Source of the DNA: Planctomycetota bacterium
GTDB taxonomy: Bacteria; Planctomycetota; Planctomycetia; Pirellulales; Thermoguttaceae
Reading direction: 5' to 3'
NCBI GenBank assembly: GCA_018897395.1
Contig: JAHIKV010000385.1
Location: forward strand, 1 to 14,595
DNA length: 14,595 nt
Shown: positions 6,783-13,425 of the stretch, in pieces
Layout: each line of letters opens with the position of its first letter
Position numbering within the stretch: the first letter of the stretch is position 1
Notes under the pieces: model-generated
Databases searched by the model: none
The model's input: only the letters and a program-made list of their open reading frames with translations
Told to the model about the DNA's origin: nothing
Made by a program: the position numbers and the translations under genes

Positions 6783-7743
6783 GGCGCTCTTTCTCGGCCG
6801 CGTCCTCCGCGGATTTCTGAAACAGGTAATCGGCAACACCCGACGTCGGCGCCACGCCGGTGTACGTCGGGGCCTGTTGCCGGGCCCGCTCCACCGCATT
6901 CAGGAAGAATTCTTCCAAAGTCCGCTTGGGATGATCCACGTCCGGCGTCACGCCGGTGTCATGCTGGAGAGAAGCCAGGACTTTATCGAGCAGGTCGGGC
7001 GCCAGGACAGGAAACACCAGGCGATAGCTTTCGCGCCGCTCTAAAAGGTCCCGCACCGCGCCCTGGACAATAATCGCGCCGTCGCACAGGATGGCCACGC
7101 GGTCGCAGATATCCTCCATATCCGCCAGCAAGTGGGAAGAAAGCAGAACGGTTTTGCCGCGCCGGGCGAGAGTCAGGATCAGGTCCTTGACCTGGCGGCA
7201 ACCAACCGGGTCCAGACCGGAGGTGGGCTCATCCAGCACAACCAGGTCCGGATCGTTAATCAGCGCCTGGGCCAGGCCGATGCGGCGCAGCATGCCTTTT
7301 GAAAATTCGCCGACCTGGCGGCGCCGCGCATGGCTCAATCCCACCATAGCAAGCAACTGGTCGATACGCGCCCGGCGTTCCGAACGGCTGAGGTCAAACA
7401 AGCCGGCGTAGAAATAGAGAATTTCTTCGGCCGTCAGGTAAGGGTAGAGGCTGGATTCTTCCGGAAGATATCCGATGCGCTCCTTGGACCGCACATGCCG
7501 CGGGGACAGACCGAACACCCGCAAACTACCGCCGGTGGGAACCAACAGGCCCAGAATCATCTTCAAGATGGTGCTTTTGCCGGAACCGTTGGGACCCAGC
7601 AGGCCGAAAATCTTGCCCGGCATGACCTCAAAATCCACGCCATTCACCGCCCGGACCTTGGGTCGATGCCAGAAATCCCGGAATATTTTGGTCAAAGCCT
7701 CGGCTTGGACCACGGGGGATAATGGCGCTGTTGCCTGAACCAT
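6775..7743 (-). CDS. ABC transporter ATP-binding protein
   Basis: This 322-residue protein shows every nucleotide-binding motif in order: Walker A GPNGSGKST (50-58), a Q-loop position occupied by Glu (LPEE, 93-96), signature FSKGM (147-151), Walker B with DEPTSGLDP (171-179), and the H-loop His204. The Glu-type Q-loop, the short core and the extended C-terminal tail (about 235-322) fit the CcmA/NatA-like ATPases that pair with ABC-2 permeases for export or for membrane and surface polysaccharide or protein traffic. GAGGAG (7750-7755) lies six bases before the ATG. It is the first gene of the minus-strand cluster, and its last codons overlap the permease start. Binding partner and cytoplasmic location are clear. 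Substrate is not. Confidence 0.95.
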   Translation of the reverse strand: MVQATAPLSPVVQAEALTKIFRDFWHRPKVRAVNGVDFEVMPGKIFGLLGPNGSGKSTILKMILGLLVPTGGSLRVFGLSPRHVRSKERIGYLPEESSLYPYLTAEEILYFYAGLFDLSRSERRARIDQLLAMVGLSHARRRQVGEFSKGMLRRIGLAQALINDPDLVVLDEPTSGLDPVGCRQVKDLILTLARRGKTVLLSSHLLADMEDICDRVAILCDGAIIVQGAVRDLLERRESYRLVFPVLAPDLLDKVLASLQHDTGVTPDVDHPKRTLEEFFLNAVERARQQAPTYTGVAPTSGVADYLFQKSAEDAAEKERHE

Positions 7744-7805
7744 AACGATCTCCTCGCTTCCCTGGAATCAGCCGCTCCAGGTATTTCTGAGGATTAAACC
7801 ACAAA

Positions 7806-7821
7806 TTGCCCGAACGGGCAA
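7806..7821 (-). terminator. Hairpin between the CRISPR array and the ABC operon
   Basis: TTGCCC (7806-7811), loop GAAC and GGGCAA (7816-7821) form a compact stem. Read on the minus strand it is followed by TTTGTGGTTT, moderately T-rich. It lies just beyond the trailer end of the array, where the precursor crRNA transcript would need to stop before the ABC genes. A second inverted repeat, AATCCGC (7841-7847) and GCGGATT (7859-7865), sits between it and the array. Confidence 0.4.
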
Positions 7822-7877
7822 CACCCCTCCCCTATCCAATAATCCGCACGTAACACGCGCGGATTTGGGCCTGTCGT

Positions 7878-7910
7878 GCAGCAATCCACGCTCCCCGCAC
7901 GGGGAGCGAC
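7878..7910 (-). repeat. Degenerate terminal CRISPR repeat
   Basis: Three substitutions lie at positions 2-4 of the plus-strand repeat (CAG instead of TTT), and the loop is GCAC. The damage is in the crRNA handle region. Decay of the terminal repeat is typical of the leader-distal end, so it fixes the array orientation. Confidence 0.85.
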
Positions 7911-10368
7911 GCGACTGGACTATCCATACTCGCACCAGCCGAATGTTTCAATCCACGCTCCCCGCACGGGGAGCGACACGCGCCCGGCGGGACCGGGCAT
8001 AAGGAGGAGTAAGTTTCAATCCACGCTCCCCGCGCGGGGAGCGACTTTACGACCACGGCGGGATGTCCCGTCTGGACGATGTTTCAATCCACGCTCCCCG
8101 CGCGGGGAGCGACTGAGGCGCATCCAAAGGATGTGCGCTCCTTGTCTGTTTCAATCCACGCTCCCCGCACGGGGAGCGACCACGCCGCCAGACTTCCCCT
8201 ACAGCGTGCCGGAAGTTTCAATCCACGCTCCCCGCACGGGGAGCGACGGACTCACGGTTATGAGATACGGCGCAAAAACTGTTTCAATCCACGCTCCCCG
8301 CGCGGGGAGCGACGGCGCCGCTCCTACTCCCCTCTTCTCTTCTTCTGTTTCAATCCACGCTCCCCGCGCGGGGAGCGACGCGGAGCATCCGTTTTCTTTT
8401 CCGTTGGCATGGCGTTTCAATCCACGCTCCCCGCGCGGGGAGCGACCGTGGTGATTCCGGGTTGATGTGGGCCGGAGATGTTTCAATCCACGCTCCCCGC
8501 GCGGGGAGCGACAGCAGATCATGGTCTGGCAGAATTTTAGGATTGTTTCAATCCACGCTCCCCGCGCGGGGAGCGACCGACGAAGCGCGGTCCATGCTCC
8601 AGCAAAATGTTGTTTCAATCCACGCTCCCCGCGCGGGGAGCGACCGGGTCAATCGGCGTTTATATGGCCTGGCTTGACGTTTCAATCCACGCTCCCCGCG
8701 CGGGGAGCGACCTGTCCCGCCGTGACCACCAGCGAGTCCGTCCCGGTTTCAATCCACGCTCCCCGCGCGGGGAGCGACGGATAAGGAGACCATGGAGACC
8801 ATAAGCAATCTGTTTCAATCCACGCTCCCCGCGCGGGGAGCGACGCGTTAGAATGCCCCCCCGGCAAATGTTGGATAGTTTCAATCCACGCTCCCCGCGC
8901 GGGGAGCGACGCGCCGGAGCTATGCGCGGCAACCAGGGCTTTTGTTTCAATCCACGCTCCCCGCGCGGGGAGCGACGATGGACCCGGCACTTTTTTCTCA
9001 GGAAGAATCCGTTTCAATCCACGCTCCCCGCGCGGGGAGCGACAAAGGGAGGATCGAAAAATGACAGACAAGGAACGTTTCAATCCACGCTCCCCGCGCG
9101 GGGAGCGACATTGACGCAGCAAAGAAATGTTTAGAAGATGAAGTTTCAATCCACGCTCCCCGCGCGGGGAGCGACATGACGCTCTGCGTTTGGAGGATGG
9201 TCCGATCTGGTTTCAATCCACGCTCCCCGCGCGGGGAGCGACCAAAAATGTCCAGCAATTGCTCCGCCGCAAAGACGTTTCAATCCACGCTCCCCGCGCG
9301 GGGAGCGACACCCAAAACTAGGTGAACCATCCTTTAAGTCATGTTTCAATCCACGCTCCCCGCGCGGGGAGCGACGCAGACGATTAAGGCAGTTGCGATA
9401 ATGAAAACGTTTCAATCCACGCTCCCCGCGCGGGGAGCGACTGTCCCGAAGACCGGGGATGACGCCTGGCGTTGTTTCAATCCACGCTCCCCGCGCGGGG
9501 AGCGACGTGGATCGCGGCAAGCAATGGAGTTGTTTATGAGTTTCAATCCACGCTCCCCGCGCGGGGAGCGACGTATATGTTTGCCGTCCGGGTGGCCTTT
9601 GAATGTTTCAATCCACGCTCCCCGCGCGGGGAGCGACAAACACCGATTGACCCGATTGACGCCGATTGGCTGTTTCAATCCACGCTCCCCGCGCGGGGAG
9701 CGACTGTACATGCCGTTGCTGACGCCAGTGTAACATTGTTTCAATCCACGCTCCCCGCGCGGGGAGCGACGAACGAGTTGGAAGTAATCGCGAAGGAAAC
9801 ATCGTTTCAATCCACGCTCCCCGCGCGGGGAGCGACGTAAAGCGAGTGTTTCACCGTTTGTATGATTTTGTTTCAATCCACGCTCCCCGCGCGGGGAGCG
9901 ACTGTGTACTGGGCAATTACTGGAAATTCCGATGATGTTTCAATCCACGCTCCCCGCGCGGGGAGCGACACATAAACTCCTGTCAGCAGTCTTTGTTTTG
10001 CTGTTTCAATCCACGCTCCCCGCGCGGGGAGCGACCTGGTCGTGATCTTGGAGCCAGGTGATATTCTGTTTCAATCCACGCTCCCCGCGCGGGGAGCGAC
10101 CCTGCAGATTGGTCGTAGTGAGAGTGCCGACGTTGTTTCAATCCACGCTCCCCGCGCGGGGAGCGACCGCCGGCTGACCTGGTGGAGATCGTCGATCATG
10201 GGTTTCAATCCACGCTCCCCGCGCGGGGAGCGACTCGAGGGAATTCGGGGTGTTTTTCCGATTTTCCCGTTTCAATCCACGCTCCCCGCGCGGGGAGCGA
10301 CATATTAGATGCTTTAAAAATGCCGGGGCGCACGCGTTTCAATCCACGCTCCCCGCGCGGGGAGCGAC

Positions 10369-10469
10369 TGATCCCGCGTCATCCGCCGCCACTTTCCACG
10401 TCGTTTCAATCCACGCTCCCCGCGCGGGGAGCGACTGATCCAGCGTCATCCGCCGCCACTTTCCGCGTC
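10369..10469 (-). other. Two adjacent near-identical CRISPR spacers
   Basis: The spacer at 10369-10402 and the spacer at 10436-10469 are both 34 nt and match at 32 positions. They differ at 10375/10442 (C versus A) and 10398/10465 (A versus G). They are the second and third spacers from the presumed leader. In crRNA orientation the differences fall at positions 28 and 5. Confidence 0.95.
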
Positions 10470-10568
10470 GTTTCAATCCACGCTCCCCGCGCGGGGAGCG
10501 ACGCCCCAGGAGTAATACTCTGTGCCGGTATGGATGTTTCAATCCACGCTCCCCGCGCGGGGAGCGAC

Positions 10569-10618
10569 TCATAAACGGGTAAAAGACCCTCATAAACGGG
10601 TGGCAAGGGGTAAAGCGT
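10569..10618 (-). promoter_or_regulatory. Leader-side flank with a 21-bp tandem repeat
   Basis: TCATAAACGGGT occurs at 10569-10580, flush against the last CRISPR repeat, and again at 10590-10601, a period of 21 bases. This is where the leader, and hence the crRNA promoter and Cas1-Cas2 docking site, should be. Only 50 bases separate the array from the start codon of a plus-strand gene. AAGGGG (10605-10610) is the ribosome binding site of that gene. Type I leaders are usually longer and AT-rich, so the leader is short, overlaps the gene, or is truncated. Confidence 0.5.
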
Positions 10619-10882
10619 ATGGCGATGTGTCTAGAATGTGGAAAGGCTTTTGAGCCGATCAAGCCGAATCAGAAGTTCTGCCCTGGTGGGATCTGTCGGT
10701 CAAAATGGAATAACAAGAAGTTGTTGTCAGGCATTCACATTTCGCCGCGACTGCGCGATCAGCTACAATCCGTGGCCGATGCCCAGGGGATACCAATCGA
10801 CGAAATGGCAAACGTGATGTTGGCGAAGGTTTTGAATCCGGATGGGCGTCCACTGGACGACGCGGATATTTACGGGAAATGA
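10619..10882 (+). CDS. Small zinc-ribbon protein with a helical C-terminal half
   Basis: This 88-residue protein starts at the first ATG, eight bases after AAGGGG. A second ATG two codons on is possible but too far from that site. Residues 4-26 form a zinc knuckle: C4-x2-C7, then C21 and C26 in FCPGGIC, with the KFC...CR pattern common in phage and mobile-element proteins. Residues about 40-75 (ISPRLRDQLQSVADAQGIP onward) resemble a short ribbon-helix-helix or other DNA-binding helical unit. A role as a small regulator is plausible but not shown. It is the first gene of the phage-like block and abuts the CRISPR array. Confidence 0.75.
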   Translation: MAMCLECGKAFEPIKPNQKFCPGGICRSKWNNKKLLSGIHISPRLRDQLQSVADAQGIPIDEMANVMLAKVLNPDGRPLDDADIYGK

Positions 10883-10914
10883 AAAATAGGCACACACAAG
10901 AATAAGGAGACAGT

Positions 10915-11241
10915 ATGCACTACGCAAACGGAAGAGAAGCAAAGGTCGGGGATGAGGTTGTCGGGAGGAATGTCAGCGGCGAGCCGGTGGCCGGTGTGCT
11001 GGTTGATCTGAGGGCCGAGTCGGACACATGCAACGGCAATGTGATCCTGACCGGAGCGCCGAAGCACTGCGTCACGATCAAGAACTGTCTGCATGTTGAG
11101 GACGCCTTCGCGGAAAATCAAAAGAAGGTTCAGCGATTGCTGGAATTGCTGGCAAGGTGCAACGGTGTTCTGGTAGCACATGGCTACGACGAGAACGAAG
11201 GAATCCGAAAAGAGGTTGAGGATGAACTGGGTTATACATAA
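10915..11241 (+). CDS. Phage-type hypothetical protein
   Basis: This 108-residue protein has a strong AAGGAGA site (10904-10910). The opening MHYANGREAKVGDEVVG is a phrase I recall from many small phage early proteins: an N-terminal beta-barrel-like segment beginning YANGR-x-x-K-V-GD, a central Cys-Asn pair (TCN, about 38-40), and a closing segment around CLHVEDAF. The second half (about 64-108) is helical and acidic. No catalytic motif is visible and I know no defined function. It fits an early or accessory phage gene. Confidence 0.75.
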   Translation: MHYANGREAKVGDEVVGRNVSGEPVAGVLVDLRAESDTCNGNVILTGAPKHCVTIKNCLHVEDAFAENQKKVQRLLELLARCNGVLVAHGYDENEGIRKEVEDELGYT

Positions 11242-11362
11242 ACCGATTGTTGGCGAAACCGTAAAGCGACTGAGCCGTCGCCTCCGATCCCTTGTTGGCC
11301 CATTGCCGGGGGGAACTCGGCGCATGATGCACCAGATGAAAGGAAAGAAACATGCCGAATAA
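11222..11362 (+). CDS. Possible 46-residue basic protein
   Basis: An ATG at 11222, inside the end of the upstream gene, opens a 46-codon frame ending with TAA at 11362, overlapping the next start by 11 nt. AAGAGG lies a few bases before it. The product is strongly basic (SRRLRSLVG, then MKGKKHAE). It fills an otherwise empty 110-nt gap in a block where genes normally touch. A 19-nt stretch of it recurs at 12298-12316 in the same reading phase. No family is recognised, and it could be spurious. Confidence 0.35.
   Translation: MNWVIHKPIVGETVKRLSRRLRSLVGPLPGGTRRMMHQMKGKKHAE
11274..11292 (+). repeat. 19-nt direct repeat, copy 1
   Basis: GCCGTCGCCTCCGATCCCT is identical to 12298-12316, about 1 kb downstream on the same strand. 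Both copies would encode SRRLRSL with their flanking bases in the frames annotated here. Confidence 0.7.
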
Positions 11363-11636
11363 TTCAGAGCAAGCACCCTGCATTTCGTTGTTGGCCGATC
11401 TTCGCGCTCATCTATGGGCGCGGTGTGAAAACGCCTACATAGAAATGATTTCAGTCGCCCGCCGCGACGAATCGCTCGGATGGGAGATCAAGGTTAAGCG
11501 CGGAGAGTTCGGGCGCAAGGAATTGGACTCGCACGCCAAGATGGGCGAACTGCTCGGGCGGCATCGTGCGCTTGCCGAAGCGTGCTGCGAGATCGACGAG
11601 GTATTGAAGGCCAACGCCCGGGAGGTAGTACAGTGA
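11352..11636 (+). CDS. Hypothetical helical phage-type protein
   Basis: This 94-residue protein is preceded by AAGGAAAG about eight bases before the ATG. It appears mostly alpha-helical, with a Trp/Arg/Cys-containing helix near 18-40, a central KVKRGEFGRKEL stretch, and a long final helix rich in Ala, Glu and Leu. No transmembrane segment or known motif is visible. The stop TGA overlaps the GTG start of the next gene. I do not recognise the family. Confidence 0.65.
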   Translation: MPNNSEQAPCISLLADLRAHLWARCENAYIEMISVARRDESLGWEIKVKRGEFGRKELDSHAKMGELLGRHRALAEACCEIDEVLKANAREVVQ

Positions 11637-11851
11637 GAGCAAGAAAGGACAGGAGACTTTGCAGAACGTGCGTCTCCTATTATCAGGAACGGTATGGGTA
11701 TTGCGTGCTAACTGGGGAGCGCGTGCAAGGGCATATCGGCGGGTGGCCGTGCTGGAAACGTCGATCCAAGAAGTCCAACGCCCCGCGTCAGCCTGAGCCG
11801 GCTTCCGGCGATAGGCTGCACGCGGATGTTGGCGGAAAGGTGGAGCGATGA
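11633..11851 (+). CDS. Small four-cysteine protein, GTG start
   Basis: The GTG at 11633 overlaps the upstream stop as GTGA and lies eight bases after GGGAGG. This gives 72 residues and matches the stop-start overlaps of the neighbouring genes. An ATG further upstream in this frame (11582) would begin inside the previous gene without a ribosome binding site. Cys10-x2-Cys13, Cys24 and Cys40 probably bind one zinc ion, in a YYQERYGYCVLTG context seen in small zinc-finger proteins of phages. The C-terminal 30 residues look disordered. The stop overlaps the next ATG (ATGA). Function is unknown. Confidence 0.65.
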   Translation: MRARKDRRLCRTCVSYYQERYGYCVLTGERVQGHIGGWPCWKRRSKKSNAPRQPEPASGDRLHADVGGKVER

Positions 11852-12069
11852 AAACAAAGACAGTATGGGTGCCAGTCTACAAATGCGAACGGTGCGGTGT
11901 GGAAATCACAACCGTTGAACCGAGATATAACGACTATGGGATGAGCCAATTCCCAGATGTGGATGCACCGCTCGTCATCGCGCACAAGTGCAAGTCGGGT
12001 GTGGTGGGGCGTGCCCGTCTAGTGGGACTGAACAAACTCGCCAACGTCAAGCATGAGGGTCAAGCATGA
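11848..12069 (+). CDS. Small zinc-ribbon-like protein
   Basis: This 73-residue protein begins with a beta-strand (KTVWVPVYKC) leading into C13-x2-C16, with His46 and Cys48 as likely second-half metal ligands (AHKCKSG). The layout is that of a rudimentary zinc ribbon. It overlaps both neighbours by 4 nt (ATGA), so it is probably translated by coupling. No specific family is recognised. Confidence 0.65.
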   Translation: MKTKTVWVPVYKCERCGVEITTVEPRYNDYGMSQFPDVDAPLVIAHKCKSGVVGRARLVGLNKLANVKHEGQA

Positions 12070-12485
12070 CAAGCGAAGCGCGGAATGATTGTAACCTCGA
12101 TGCTCTTGTTGGTTTTCTGTGTGAGGTTATCGCGTGGACGCTTTATGGGCTGTCCCGCGTCAGACTCGCCCCGCGCCCCTGCTACACGTCGAGCATTGCG
12201 GAGTGCAAGACCTGCGGATACCGGATGGACCGCAACGGATTCCCGCGCTTCCCGCTCTATCGTCTTGCGCGAGAGTTCGAGGCAGAGATTGAGCAAAGCC
12301 GTCGCCTCCGATCCCTGGCTGGAAATCGGGTGAAATGTATGGCATGCGGCCATGACATTCACTCCGACCATTTTGCCGGGGTGTTCGGGGGTGATTTCTA
12401 CTGTGACGCCATCCCGTGTTTGCTCGCGCTATCAGATCGTATTTCCAACAGTGTGATATGCAAAAGCGAGAAAGATTTATATTGA
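12066..12485 (+). CDS. Cysteine-rich hypothetical protein with several CxxC pairs
   Basis: This 139-residue protein has an apolar N-terminal stretch (about 11-29). Metal-binding pairs then follow: C47-x2-C50 (CKTCGYRMD), C91-x2-C94 in CMACGHDIHSDHF, and C113/C118. The middle part is an Arg-rich helix (RLAREFEAEIEQSRRLRSL). The last half resembles a treble-clef or zinc-finger unit. It begins on an ATGA overlap with the previous stop. Residues around 78-84 are encoded by the 19-nt repeat also found at 11274-11292. Function is unknown. Confidence 0.6.
   Translation: MTSEARNDCNLDALVGFLCEVIAWTLYGLSRVRLAPRPCYTSSIAECKTCGYRMDRNGFPRFPLYRLAREFEAEIEQSRRLRSLAGNRVKCMACGHDIHSDHFAGVFGGDFYCDAIPCLLALSDRISNSVICKSEKDLY
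12298..12316 (+). repeat. 19-nt direct repeat, copy 2
   Basis: Identical to 11274-11292 and read in the same phase within the cysteine-rich protein gene. Upstream and downstream flanks do not match. Confidence 0.7.
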
Positions 12486-12528
12486 CTCTAGTAAGAAAAA
12501 AAATCGCCCCAAGAAGGGAGTGCTGACC

Positions 12529-13425
12529 ATGTCTTGGATTGAAAGTCATCAAGAATTACTGAATCATCCCAAGGTGTTCGACCTTGCCGAGTTGATGGGG
12601 TGGAACAACCATGAAACCATTGGCCGGCTTCATGCATTCTGGTGGTGGTGCCTGTCGTATGCCCAAGATGGAGATTTAAGCAGGTTCAGAAATAGCCAGA
12701 TCGCCGCGTCTGCCGGGGTGCAGCACGAAAAGGCAGACAAGTGCGTAGCGTCCATGATCAGCGCAAAATGGATAGATAAGCAAAACGGCAAGGCTTATGT
12801 CCATGACTGGTGGGACTATGCCGGCCGATATTTACAGGGAAAATACAGCAAAGAGCCGGACAAATGGAGGAAGATTCAGGATCATTACAGAAAGGTTGCA
12901 GGAAACCTACAGGAAACCATACGGAATCCGAACACACCTCTACCTACCTCTACCTACCTACCTACCTTACCGGAGGAGGGGGAGCCAACAGACCCGCCGC
13001 CCCCTGATGGAGGAATACTCGACCTGTGCAATCAGATCCGGAACTGTCGGCCGGAGTTTGGGAAGCTCAACCAGATGGGCTTGGAGAACGCATTGAAGGG
13101 GATACCACTCGATGATGCGCGCCGGGTAGTTGGGGAGTTCTGCGCCAACATGCTCGATGCGCTGAAGCTACCTGATAACCCGATTGCCCTGTTGAATGGA
13201 TATGTGCGCAAGGCGGGGAAGCCAACACAGAAGGATCGGGAACTGTTCCCTGGCGAGGCCATAAAGTTGCTGGAAGAATTGCGCGCGCAAAAGGAAAGGC
13301 TTGTCAATCGATTCGGAAAAGAGGATAACCATCGTATGACCATCCGGGCGGATAAACAGGTGGAGTATGATCAGTTGTGCGCGAAGATCAGGATCTTGGA
13401 GGGGAAGGTCAGGGGGATGGTATGA
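12529..13425 (+). CDS. Phage replication-like protein with an N-terminal winged helix
   Basis: The ATG at 12529 follows AAGGGAG (12514-12520) by eight bases. A GTG at 12520 would overlap that site and was rejected. The 298-residue product starts WIESHQELLNHPK, followed by a helical region with the WWWC motif (38-41) and DGDLS (47-51), the style of phage replisome-organiser and DnaD-like N-domains. Residues about 56-95 complete a helix-turn-helix and wing. A Pro/Thr-rich linker (about 131-162) is encoded in part by a CTAC tetranucleotide tract. The C-terminal part ends in a charged coiled coil (about 245-298). Such proteins load helicase at a phage origin. The family call is by pattern and not certain. 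The stop overlaps the next possible start (ATGA). Confidence 0.8.
   Translation: MSWIESHQELLNHPKVFDLAELMGWNNHETIGRLHAFWWWCLSYAQDGDLSRFRNSQIAASAGVQHEKADKCVASMISAKWIDKQNGKAYVHDWWDYAGRYLQGKYSKEPDKWRKIQDHYRKVAGNLQETIRNPNTPLPTSTYLPTLPEEGEPTDPPPPDGGILDLCNQIRNCRPEFGKLNQMGLENALKGIPLDDARRVVGEFCANMLDALKLPDNPIALLNGYVRKAGKPTQKDRELFPGEAIKLLEELRAQKERLVNRFGKEDNHRMTIRADKQVEYDQLCAKIRILEGKVRGMV
12940..12967 (+). repeat. CTAC tetranucleotide tract inside a coding sequence
   Basis: CTACCTACCT (12940-12949) is followed directly by 18 bases of perfect CTAC repeat (12950-12967, four and a half units). It encodes the Pro/Thr/Leu linker of the replication-like protein. Unit length is not a multiple of three, so gain or loss of one unit would shift the frame. 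Confidence 0.85.

Larger units (their letters stand above)
7878..10568 (-). CRISPR. Type I-C CRISPR array, 41 repeats and 40 spacers
   Basis: Forty-one 33-nt repeats alternate with 40 unique-looking spacers of 32-35 nt. On the minus strand the repeat starts GTCGCTCCCC and ends GTGGATTGAAAC, the hallmark of type I-C (Dvulg) repeats, where Cas5 (Cas5c) cuts the precursor below the GC-rich hairpin and leaves an ATTGAAAC handle. The hairpin is an 8-bp stem, CGCTCCCC with GGGGAGCG, closing a GCGC loop. Repeats 7-41 are identical to one another. Repeats 1, 2, 5 and 6 carry GCAC in the loop. Repeat 1 also has three changes at the handle end, marking the old trailer end on the left. The leader should therefore lie to the right of 10568. 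No cas gene is found in the window, so interference must rely on genes elsewhere. Many apparent reading frames across the array are only translations of the repeat. Confidence 0.98.

Noticed and set aside
6783..6899. N-terminal extension of the permease by 39 residues
   Set aside because: The extension is entirely inside the ATPase gene and rich in Arg and Pro. The ATG at 6782 starts a normal membrane-protein N-terminus and overlaps the ATPase stop.
7911..10535. Spacers targeting the phage-like block in this window
   Set aside because: Comparing the 40 spacers with 10619-14595 by eye found only short matches of about 9-10 bases, such as ATAAGGAGAC. These are ribosome-site similarity, not protospacers. 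A proper alignment could still reveal a diverged one.
7832..10574. Many overlapping open frames on both strands with SIHAPRAGSD, RSPRGERGLK or LPARGAWIET repeats
   Set aside because: These are six-frame translations of the 33-nt CRISPR repeat. The 66-68 nt period keeps frames open by chance. They are not genes.
10870..11376. Minus-strand frame of 168 codons across the phage-like block
   Set aside because: It opposes two plus-strand genes with good ribosome binding sites and has no recognisable motif.
12482..12510. TTGACT as a -35 box before the replication-like gene
   Set aside because: Seventeen bases downstream the sequence is CGCCCC, with no -10 match. The stretch is better read as an untranslated spacer with a poly-A tract.
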